Of a DNA stretch of 7,547 nt, positions 1-5,911 are shown piece by piece. Both the position numbers and the translations under genes were made by a program. Within the stretch, counting starts at the first letter, position 1, and every line of letters begins with the position of its first letter. The notes under the pieces were generated by a model that saw nothing but the letters and a program-made list of their open reading frames with translations, was not told the origin of the DNA and did no database searches. This DNA is from Anaerolineaceae bacterium 46_22 (lineage in GTDB: Bacteria > Chloroflexota > Anaerolineae > Anaerolineales > Anaerolineaceae), in the NCBI GenBank assembly GCA_001508595.1, contig LGHA01000057.1, positions 1 through 7,547 of the forward strand. Direction: 5' to 3'.

Positions 1-1322
1 CTCACTGCAAGAGCGGCGACCACCGTTTTACCTGAGCCTACATCTCCTTGTAAGAGACGGTTCATCGGTTGACCCGAGTTGAGATCTTTTCGAAATTCAG
101 ATAGCACTCGCATTTGGGCGTGGGTTAAGGAGAAATCGAGGTTTGTAATACGGTTAACAAGCCATTCGTCATCCACTTCATAGGGGTGTCCCTTTTGGAT
201 GGACCATTCATATTTCTGCTTCAGCACACCCAGTTGAAGCAAGAAAATTTCGTCAAAAGCGAGGCGATAGCGGGCTTTCTTGAGGTCTGGTACTGTTTCA
301 GGGAAATGGATTTCTTTCAAAGCTGAAGAAAGGTCCATCAGGTCTGCATCTTCGAGGATGTACTCTGTCATAAACTCCGGAATTTTAGGTGCCCATTCGT
401 TGACGACATTGAAAATCATCCGGCGAAGCCATTTTTGGCTTAATCGAGCGGTCAGGGCGTAAACCGGAACAATACGCTTGGTATTTAACTGATCCTTCTC
501 AACCGGTTCATAATCCGGGTGATACATCACCAGGCGTCCCATGTACTGCTCAACTTTGCCGGAAATTGAAAGGAACATATTTTTCCGGAGGTAACGCAGG
601 TGGTACTCCTGGTTGAACCACATCAGTTGAATGCTGCCGGTATCATCAGACACAATTGCCTGGATGATTTTCCGATTCTTGTTGCGTGTGTTAAACGTTG
701 TAATGCTTTTTACATAGGCTAATACAGTAACTTCTTCGCCATATTTTAGATCTTTGATGAGCTTTAGCTCGGAATAATCATCATAACGGCGGGGGAAGTA
801 ATACAGCATATCTTCAATCGTATGGAGGTCTAATTTCGCCAGCAATTGTGATTGCTTTTGCCCGATTCCTCGGACGGCGGTCACCGGGGCTTTTAAGCCT
901 GCAGGCGACGCTTCATCCGGGATTGGTACAGGACTATCGGACCGCCTTCGTGCGGAACTGCGCTGATGCGTTTGGCTGTTCCCCTGATTATCCCTAAGCT
1001 TGTCCCTGGTTTGAGGAGGTTCTTCACGTACAGATTTTTGTTCTGTTTGATTCGGGCTTTCCAGGTATTTGATACCCGGGATATCTAAAATATGCCCAAT
1101 TTCTCTGAGCGTATGGACTCTTCCCTGGATATCCATGTTGGGATACTCGTTTAGGGCTGCGGTCACTTTTTGAATATCATCTTCTGATAAGCCGTCCGCT
1201 CGCGCTTCGCCCACCCAGGTATCGGTTAATTTCTCTAACCCCCCGACAACCGCCTTATTTGTATAGCCAAATTCGGACTCAAGTTTAAAAATTTTATACA
1301 GTTTTTCTGTGGATCGTTGCAT
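1..1322 (-). CDS. recG: ATP-dependent DNA helicase RecG, 3' end cut off by window
   Basis: RecG is a superfamily 2 branch-migrating helicase that remodels stalled replication forks and Holliday junctions. About 440 codons are visible. The wedge/OB region starts near residue 145 with a helix-hairpin-helix-like GIGQKQSQLLAKL and the RecG signature FPRRYDD (PRRYDDY at 177-183). An OB-type stretch follows, then the Q-motif-like RYRLAFDE and the Walker A motif GDVGSGKT with its lysine at residue 432. Motifs II-VI lie beyond the edge, so helicase completeness cannot be judged. Residues 1 to about 75 form an extension absent from E. coli RecG, joined by a charged, probably disordered linker (about 75-140). 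The start ATG at 1320-1322 is the most upstream possible, because an in-frame TAA lies three codons before it; the ribosome site (AAAGG, about 13 bases away) is weak. A terminator separates it from fakA, so it is probably transcribed on its own. Confidence 0.96.
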   Translation of the reverse strand, partial: MQRSTEKLYKIFKLESEFGYTNKAVVGGLEKLTDTWVGEARADGLSEDDIQKVTAALNEYPNMDIQGRVHTLREIGHILDIPGIKYLESPNQTEQKSVREEPPQTRDKLRDNQGNSQTHQRSSARRRSDSPVPIPDEASPAGLKAPVTAVRGIGQKQSQLLAKLDLHTIEDMLYYFPRRYDDYSELKLIKDLKYGEEVTVLAYVKSITTFNTRNKNRKIIQAIVSDDTGSIQLMWFNQEYHLRYLRKNMFLSISGKVEQYMGRLVMYHPDYEPVEKDQLNTKRIVPVYALTARLSQKWLRRMIFNVVNEWAPKIPEFMTEYILEDADLMDLSSALKEIHFPETVPDLKKARYRLAFDEIFLLQLGVLKQKYEWSIQKGHPYEVDDEWLVNRITNLDFSLTHAQMRVLSEFRKDLNSGQPMNRLLQGDVGSGKTVVAALAV

Positions 1323-1416
1323 TGTAATTTAATAGCCTTTGAATTATGAATGACTTTAATTTTAGCGTAATTTCTTTGTTAATTGTATTCTTTCCTCAAT
1401 GAGGATGCCCTTACAT

Positions 1417-1425
1417 ATTGTATCA
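1417..1425 (-). promoter_or_regulatory. Candidate extended -10 promoter for recG
   Basis: The minus strand reads TGATACAAT here, which fits the extended -10 pattern TGnTATAAT with one mismatch. It would give recG a leader of roughly 85-90 nt. No convincing -35 hexamer is seen at the right distance. The rest of the 1323-1483 interval is AT-rich and holds nothing else I can name. Confidence 0.25.
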
Positions 1426-1483
1426 TCAGCATGACTAATTAATACCCACGTCGAAAGTGTACCTGGAATGGATTTAATAAAGA

Positions 1484-1504
1484 AAACCCCGGCTGCCGGG
1501 GTTT
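1484..1504 (-). terminator. Rho-independent terminator after fakA
   Basis: AAACCCCGG-CTG-CCGGGGTTT forms a 9-bp, GC-rich stem with a 3-nt loop. On the minus strand it is followed by a T-rich tail (TTTTCTTTATT, counting the last stem bases). It lies about 30 bases past the fakA stop codon, so it should end the asp23-fakA transcript and isolate recG. Confidence 0.88.
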
Positions 1505-1535
1505 AAATAGAAAAAGACTCAACCACCTTTTGCAA

Positions 1536-3221
1536 TTATTCGATTGAAATAATTAATTGATAATGGGGTTGACCGCCTTCATGGACCTCAATTTCATGAC
1601 TCGGGTAAATGGACCGAATTTTATCAGCAAGTTCGTTCACCCGGTTTAACTGGATGTCTTCGCCATAGAACAGTGTAATGCGTTCATAATCACTCGTATC
1701 CGCAGCGACTAATAATGACTCACAGGCTTCTTCGATTGAGTGCGTTGAAGTGACCAATTTCCCATTGTGCAGGGCAATCACCTGTCCATTTTCAACCTGG
1801 ACGCCGTCAATTTCAACTGTCCGGGTAGCTGTTGTGATCTCACCGGTCTCGACTTCAGAAATTGCCTCATTCATTGCTTTAACAACCTCATCAAAATCGC
1901 TGTCCGGGATCAATCGGAACATCGCTGATAATCCCTGCGGTACGCTGATGGTGGGGATAACAGCGACGTTCTTAACAGTCATTGAAGCTGCTTCCTTGGC
2001 TGCCATGATGATGTTTTTGTTATTCGGCAGGATGATGATTTTGTCTGTGGGCAAGTTTTCAAAAGCCGCCAGGAGTTCCTTGATGCTCGGGTTCATGGTT
2101 TGCCCACCGTGAACAAGGGCAGCAACGCCCAGGCTTGCGAAGATGCGGGATAATCCCGGACCGGGAGATACAGCTACAACGGCAATCTCATCGGGTTGGA
2201 CGGGCGTTAGCTTAATTTTTGGATTTTTATTGTTCTTGCGTTCATCCATCTGAGCCACAAGGTTTTCCATCATCACCTTTTGAATGGTGCCCAAATTCAT
2301 TGTGTGGTCGATCGGCTGGTAACGACTTTCTAATGGCACATGGATGTGCATTCGATACATGCCATCACCTTCACCCACCTGGATAGATGTGCCAATTTTT
2401 GATAATTCATCATAATATTCTTCAAGGTTGAAGGATGCTTGTGGGGTGAAGTCAATCACCACTTCATAATCCTGGCCTTCTTCAACGGTTTCCAATGCGT
2501 TTTCCAGGTCCATTTCTGACAATGGTAAAACCTCAGTTACAGCCTTATCAAGGGAGTCGCCGTTGATAAAACGCCACATACCTTCAAATAAGAACATCAG
2601 ACCTTTTCCACCCGAATCCACAACACCAGCTTGTTTGAGGATTGGCAGGAGGTCCGGTGTTCGTTCCACAGAGGCATTTGCCGCCTCAACGATATCCCAC
2701 AGGACTTCTGTGAAACTGGAGGTCCGTTGAACGGATACGGCTGCCTGAGCAGCGATGTCTTTAATTACTGTCAGGATCGTTCCTTCTACAGGTCGAACAA
2801 CACCTTTATAGGCTGTTGCCCTGGATTCTTCAAGGGCATCAGCCAGGAGTTTAACATCCATGGTGGGATGGTCATTTAATGCGCGGGCAAAACCACGCCA
2901 AATCTGTGAAAGGATAACGCCTGAATTACCCCTGGCGCCCATTAAAGCGCCACGAGCAATGCTGTGGGCAAGCTGCCCTACATTTGATGTGCCTGAGGTT
3001 GAGACCTCATCAAAGGCTGCCTGCATTGTAAGGACCATATTTGTGCCGGTATCCCCATCCGGCACAGGAAAAACATTCAAACTGTTGACTGTTTGCTGAT
3101 TTGTCTTAAGCCATATCATGCCTGCTTCAAGCAGTGTTTTCAAACCCTGTCCATCAATGGGAACAGATACCAGCTTATGTCTTTCAGCTGTCGATAATTT
3201 TGCTAGTTCGGGAGCACTCAT
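1536..3221 (-). CDS. fakA: Fatty-acid kinase FakA-like protein (DhaL/DAK2 + DegV-like domain; YloV family)
   Basis: FakA phosphorylates fatty acids held by a FakB partner, making acyl-phosphate for phospholipid synthesis. It is cytosolic and 561 aa long, close to the family's usual 550 or so. An N-terminal DhaL/DAK2 ATP-binding domain covers about residues 25-220, with the Mg-binding NVFPVPDGDTGTNM (49-62), the GARGNSGVILSQ loop (95-106) and DSGGKG (202-207). The central domain has YRMHIH (289-294), matching the paired histidines of S. aureus FakA. The C-terminal part, from about 345, resembles the DegV-like region, with SPGPGL (352-357) and ILPNNKNI (397-404). ATG is preceded by GGAGA at good spacing. 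It follows asp23 by 56 bases without a terminator, so the two are probably co-transcribed. No FakB gene is in the window. Older annotations would call it a dihydroxyacetone kinase-like protein; kinase activity here is inferred from family only. Confidence 0.92.
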   Translation of the reverse strand: MSAPELAKLSTAERHKLVSVPIDGQGLKTLLEAGMIWLKTNQQTVNSLNVFPVPDGDTGTNMVLTMQAAFDEVSTSGTSNVGQLAHSIARGALMGARGNSGVILSQIWRGFARALNDHPTMDVKLLADALEESRATAYKGVVRPVEGTILTVIKDIAAQAAVSVQRTSSFTEVLWDIVEAANASVERTPDLLPILKQAGVVDSGGKGLMFLFEGMWRFINGDSLDKAVTEVLPLSEMDLENALETVEEGQDYEVVIDFTPQASFNLEEYYDELSKIGTSIQVGEGDGMYRMHIHVPLESRYQPIDHTMNLGTIQKVMMENLVAQMDERKNNKNPKIKLTPVQPDEIAVVAVSPGPGLSRIFASLGVAALVHGGQTMNPSIKELLAAFENLPTDKIIILPNNKNIIMAAKEAASMTVKNVAVIPTISVPQGLSAMFRLIPDSDFDEVVKAMNEAISEVETGEITTATRTVEIDGVQVENGQVIALHNGKLVTSTHSIEEACESLLVAADTSDYERITLFYGEDIQLNRVNELADKIRSIYPSHEIEVHEGGQPHYQLIISIE

Positions 3222-3277
3222 AATTCTCCAATAAATAAAAACGCAATAATTTCAATCTTAAAAATAAAGCAGATAAA

Positions 3278-3643
3278 TTAATCCATGTTGCTGATACGCA
3301 AGCCGCGTACATGAACATTGATTCGTCGAACAGGTAAGCCTACCGTTTTTTCGACGTTGTATTTTACACTATTCACAACACTATTGGTGATGCTTTTGAT
3401 GCGCGTGCCATATTCAACAACAATGTAAATATCGATCACCAGGCCGTCGTGCTCAAAATCAACTTCTATGCCAAATTTGGCATCTTTGCTGAACAACCGA
3501 CGAATGTTTTCCTTGAGGTTCTTGGGTGACAATCCAACAACACCATAGGATTGAAGCGTTGTTTGCCGTGCAATCGAAGCAATTGCATCTTTTTGTATCA
3601 GAATGCTTCCTAATTCGTTGTGTTTGTTTTCTATTTCTGCCAT
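3278..3643 (-). CDS. Asp23/Gls24 family envelope stress response protein (YloU-like)
   Basis: This is a 121-aa protein of the Asp23/Gls24 (DUF322) family. Hallmarks are the N-terminal GSILIQKDAIASIARQ followed by GVVGL (34-38), then the beta-rich VIDIYIVVEYGTRI (69-82) and the C-terminal TVGLPVRRINVHVRGL (100-115). Family members include the alkaline-shock protein of S. aureus and YloU of B. subtilis; their biochemical role is poorly defined but is linked to the cell envelope. No signal peptide or membrane segment is visible, so it is predicted to be cytosolic. A strong ribosome site (GAGGAAG) precedes the ATG. It is the first gene of an operon with fakA, the same pairing as yloU-yloV in Firmicutes. 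Confidence 0.92.
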   Translation of the reverse strand: MAEIENKHNELGSILIQKDAIASIARQTTLQSYGVVGLSPKNLKENIRRLFSKDAKFGIEVDFEHDGLVIDIYIVVEYGTRIKSITNSVVNSVKYNVEKTVGLPVRRINVHVRGLRISNMD

Positions 3644-3699
3644 ATCTTCCTCACCAACTTGCTTGATGCTTTAATTTGTGTGTGGTAAAATCATTTTTT

Positions 3700-3724
3700 G
3701 TTTGGGATAAAGAAGTACCCAAAC
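3700..3724. repeat. Inverted repeat in the rpmB/asp23 divergent promoter region
   Basis: GTTTGGG (3700-3706) and CCCAAAC (3718-3724) form a perfect 7-bp inverted repeat with an 11-base spacer and centres about 18 bases apart. It ends 8 bases before the rpmB -10 candidate, covering its -35 area, and sits at the probable start of the asp23 leader RNA. It could be a repressor operator or an RNA stem-loop. Which it is cannot be told from sequence alone. Confidence 0.45.
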
Positions 3725-3730
3725 CTGGTA

Positions 3731-3736
3731 ATTATA
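3731..3736 (-). promoter_or_regulatory. Candidate -10 element for asp23-fakA operon
   Basis: The minus strand shows a perfect TATAAT about 90 bases upstream of the asp23 ATG. The predicted transcript would start near 3724 and begin with the inverted repeat at 3700-3724. I see no good -35 hexamer upstream, so the call rests on the -10 match and its position. Confidence 0.35.
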
Positions 3737-3738
3737 CT
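3733..3738 (+). promoter_or_regulatory. Candidate -10 element for rpmB
   Basis: TATACT lies 25 bases before the rpmB ATG, giving a short leader of about 20 nt that includes the ribosome site AAAGGA (3751-3756, 7 bases before ATG). It overlaps the minus-strand -10 candidate of asp23 by four bases. The -35 region is not recognisable and coincides with the inverted repeat. Confidence 0.35.
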
Positions 3739-3763
3739 TTAAAGTTTTTGAAAGGACGACATC

Positions 3764-3949
3764 ATGGCGATCTGTGAAAAGTGCGGAAAAAAGACCACCT
3801 TTGGTCAAAGCCGAAGCCACTCCATGCGAGCAACAAAACGACAATTCAAGCCAAACCTTCAAAAGGTCACGGTATTTGAAAACGGACGAATGGTTCGTAA
3901 GACTTTGTGCACCCGTTGCATCCGTACATTAACCAAATCCACTAAATAG
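3764..3949 (+). CDS. rpmB: 50S ribosomal protein L28, zinc-ribbon type
   Basis: L28 is a small component of the large ribosomal subunit. The 61-residue product begins MAICEKCGKKTTFG and carries the family's SRSHSMRATKRQFKPNLQ stretch (17-34). Four cysteines in two CxxC pairs (C4/C7 and C49/C52) mark it as the zinc-binding C+ form rather than the cysteine-free form used by many bacteria under zinc limitation. The ATG has AAAGGA 7 bases upstream. The gene stands alone on the plus strand, divergent from asp23 and convergent with rpe, and ends at its own terminator. Confidence 0.97.
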   Translation: MAICEKCGKKTTFGQSRSHSMRATKRQFKPNLQKVTVFENGRMVRKTLCTRCIRTLTKSTK

Positions 3950-3970
3950 TTATAACACTTTTAGGAGGCT

Positions 3971-3997
3971 AAAGTCGCGGTTTTGTGCCGCGATTTT
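3971..3997 (+). terminator. Rho-independent terminator after rpmB
   Basis: The hairpin TCGCGG (3975-3980) / CCGCGA (3988-3993) has a 7-nt loop and can be extended by G-U and A-U pairs to 3971/3997. It runs into TTTTTCCTTTT on the plus strand. It begins about 20 bases after the rpmB stop. On the minus strand the T tract (CTTTAG) is poor, so it is at best a weak terminator for the converging rpe transcript. Confidence 0.85.
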
Positions 3998-4009
3998 TCC
4001 TTTTAAGGG

Positions 4010-4672
4010 CTACAAAATCAAAGCATGCCGTAGTGCTGCAATTCCTGCAGCAATGCCGTCCTTGTGTTCAAAGATTGCAGATCCAGCAATAAAGTTCCTT
4101 GCCCCAGCATCGTAACAGGCTTTAATCGTTTTGCTGCTGATGCCGCCGTCAACCTGGATGCTCGCTTCCGAACCGCTTGTTTCAAGTAAATGCTTTGTTC
4201 GGCGAATCTTGTCGACCATCGATTCAATAAAGGACTGTCCACCGAAACCTGGGTTAACTGTCATAATCAGTACTTTGTTGACATATTCTGTTAACTCAAC
4301 GAGCGTGTTGACCGGGGTTCCCGGATTGATAACGATTCCCGGGAACATACCCAAATCTTGAATGGTCTGAAGGGTGCGATGAATGTGTGGGCAGGTCTCG
4401 TAATGAACAGTGATATAATTTGTACCCGCATCAGCAAAGGCTTGCAAGTGTTTCTCAGGCTCAACAATCATCAAGTGCACATCGATCGGTAGATTGGTGG
4501 TTCGCTTTACAGCTTTGACCACATTGGGTCCAAAGGTGATGTTGGGAACAAAACGTCCGTCCATCACATCCACATGAATCCAATCTGCACCACCTTCTTC
4601 GGCTTGTTGCACCTGTTCTCCCAGGCGGGTTAAGTCTGCAGAAAGAATGGATGGGGCAATAATGATTGACAT
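4010..4672 (-). CDS. rpe: Ribulose-phosphate 3-epimerase
   Basis: Rpe interconverts ribulose 5-phosphate and xylulose 5-phosphate in the pentose phosphate pathway and is cytosolic. The 220-aa length is typical for the (beta/alpha)8 family. The start MSIIIAPSILSADLTRL is characteristic. Metal and catalytic residues are all present: H33 and D35 in WIHVDVMDG, H66 in DVHLM, and D175 in IQVDGGI. The flexible loop MTVNPGFGGQ (137-146) and the phosphate-binding AGSAIF (196-201) are also intact. ATG is preceded by AAAGGAAA. The gene starts 19 bases after the stop of the kinase gene, so the two are almost certainly co-transcribed, as prkC and rpe are near neighbours in Firmicutes. No clear terminator of its own is seen downstream. 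Confidence 0.97.
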   Translation of the reverse strand: MSIIIAPSILSADLTRLGEQVQQAEEGGADWIHVDVMDGRFVPNITFGPNVVKAVKRTTNLPIDVHLMIVEPEKHLQAFADAGTNYITVHYETCPHIHRTLQTIQDLGMFPGIVINPGTPVNTLVELTEYVNKVLIMTVNPGFGGQSFIESMVDKIRRTKHLLETSGSEASIQVDGGISSKTIKACYDAGARNFIAGSAIFEHKDGIAAGIAALRHALIL

Positions 4673-4691
4673 CGTTTTCCTTTAACTAAAC

Positions 4692-5762
4692 TCAGGGGTT
4701 GATTGTGAAATAAATATAAAGCCAGAATGGAATTAAACCAAATACGGCAGTGAAGGCTAACAAGCCAAGGATCCAGGTGACCCAATCAATGGGTCCAACC
4801 TCTTCAATCAGCTCTTCTGGTTCGGGTTCGTATTCCTCATCGCTGCTGAACGGCTCGGTAATTGGTTTTACAGCGGGTCGATAGTTATTATTGGTTGTGT
4901 TAGCTTGCGGGAGGACAATGGGTCCCGTTTTCTCTTGATTGATACTGCCAAAGGATAACAGAACACGACCCAATTGGTCTGCTGTTCGATATCGGGCAGA
5001 GGGTTCTTTTGAGAGGACTTTAAGCGTGATTTCTTCAAGGGCTTGGGGGATGCTTGGGTTTATGCGTCGTGGTGGAATGGGTTCCTGAACGCGATGCAAT
5101 CTTGCTAATTCAGTCGATTCGCTGGCTTCAAAGGGGAGCTGCCCCGTCAACATTTCGTATAGTATAACGCCTAACGAATAAACATCTGAAGCTGGTGACG
5201 GCGCCTGTCCGGCAGCCTGCTCAGGTGAGAAATAATGGGGAGAGCCCCAGACGACCTCACTTTTTTCATCAGGATGGATGGTTGCTAAAGCGCGTGCAAT
5301 CCCAAAGTCAGTAACCTTGAGACGGAAATCATTTGAAACGAGCATATTGTGCGGTTTGACATCACAATGAACCAAACCTGCACGATGTGCGTAACCAATG
5401 CCTGCACAGGCTTGCGTCATCAAACCCACCGTATCTTCAATACTGAAGCGCTTTTTTTCACGGATCAGGGATTTAAGGTCGGTGCCATCAATGTATTCGA
5501 TCACGATGAAAACTTGGGACTCATCCAAACCGAAGTCATGAACAGTCACGATATTAGGGTGTGAGAGATTTGCTGCTGCTCTTGCTTCTTGCTTGAATTG
5601 TTCACGAAAATCACGGTCGTTTGTGTAATCTTCGCGTAAGATTTTTACCGCCACCGTCCGTTCAAGCATTTCATCGAGGGCTTTATACACGACAGCCATC
5701 CCCCCGGAGCCAAGGGGTTGTAACAAGCGATAGCGGTTGTTCAGTAATGCATTTTCTTCCAT
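4692..5762 (-). CDS. Membrane-anchored Ser/Thr protein kinase, PknB/PrkC-like, no external sensor domain
   Basis: This is a Hanks-type kinase of 356 aa. The kinase domain spans about residues 11-270: glycine loop GSGGMAVVY (18-26), VAVK lysine K40, helix-C glutamate E59, catalytic loop HCDVKPHN (132-139) with D134, DFG (152-154), SPE (179-181) and SDVYSLG (192-198). The residue before the catalytic aspartate is Cys, not Arg, which makes it a non-RD kinase. The activation segment carries T161, S168 and S174 and has GS where PknB has GT. A linker follows, ending in an acidic stretch (308-323), then one hydrophobic segment (about 327-354, possibly a tight hairpin) that ends the protein. There are no PASTA repeats or other outer domain, unlike PrkC/PknB. 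The ATG follows AGGA at a long spacing (about 13). It is the first gene of an operon with rpe and is divergent from the SH3 gene. Confidence 0.93.
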   Translation of the reverse strand: MEENALLNNRYRLLQPLGSGGMAVVYKALDEMLERTVAVKILREDYTNDRDFREQFKQEARAAANLSHPNIVTVHDFGLDESQVFIVIEYIDGTDLKSLIREKKRFSIEDTVGLMTQACAGIGYAHRAGLVHCDVKPHNMLVSNDFRLKVTDFGIARALATIHPDEKSEVVWGSPHYFSPEQAAGQAPSPASDVYSLGVILYEMLTGQLPFEASESTELARLHRVQEPIPPRRINPSIPQALEEITLKVLSKEPSARYRTADQLGRVLLSFGSINQEKTGPIVLPQANTTNNNYRPAVKPITEPFSSDEEYEPEPEELIEEVGPIDWVTWILGLLAFTAVFGLIPFWLYIYFTINP

Positions 5763-5785
5763 AATTAAGCGTTTTTCCTGAACTG

Positions 5786-5814
5786 ATTATAACATAGAGG
5801 GTCTTAACAATTAA
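5786..5814 (-). promoter_or_regulatory. Extended -10 promoter of the kinase-rpe operon
   Basis: The minus strand reads TGTTATAAT (5794 to 5786), a full match to the extended -10 pattern TGnTATAAT. A weak -35 (TTAATT, 3 of 6, 5809-5814) sits 17 bases upstream. Transcription would start about 17-20 bases before the kinase ATG, leaving just enough room for the AGGA ribosome site. Confidence 0.6.
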
Positions 5815-5824
5815 TCCACCTTTA

Positions 5825-5847
5825 TAAAATATCCAAAAAATATTTTA
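5825..5847. repeat. AT-rich inverted repeat between divergent promoters
   Basis: TAAAATAT (5825-5832) and ATATTTTA (5840-5847) are perfect 8-bp arms around a 7-base spacer. The repeat lies roughly midway between the kinase -10 (5786-5791) and the SH3-gene -10 (5875-5880). It could be an operator for both directions or simply AT-rich upstream DNA. With only A and T in the arms, chance is a real alternative. Confidence 0.35.
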
Positions 5848-5850
5848 GAA

Positions 5851-5880
5851 TTTTCAACAACAATCAGGATGGGCTATAAT
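5851..5880 (+). promoter_or_regulatory. Promoter of the SH3-protein gene
   Basis: A perfect TATAAT at 5875-5880 is paired with TTTTCA (5851-5856, 4 of 6 to TTGACA) at an 18-base spacing. The start of transcription would be near 5887, about 25-30 bases before the coding region. Confidence 0.6.
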
Positions 5881-5911
5881 TACGGAAGTCAAAGATTAAA
5901 GGATATGGAAT

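Noticed and set aside
1394..1404. Short palindrome CCTCAATGAGG upstream of recG
   Set aside because: Five-base arms around one base are expected by chance, and it does not coincide with a clear promoter.
1750..2112. 120-codon plus-strand frame with a hydrophobic look
   Set aside because: It lies fully antisense inside fakA, whose protein matches its family along the whole length.
3671..3862. 63-codon reading frame on the minus strand, overlapping rpmB
   Set aside because: It is antisense to the clearly real L28 gene, has no ribosome site and no family features, and its downstream half is only the AT-rich intergenic region.
3971..4009. Bidirectional terminator serving rpe as well as rpmB
   Set aside because: On the minus strand the stem is followed by CTTTAG rather than a T run, so efficient termination of rpe there is not supported.
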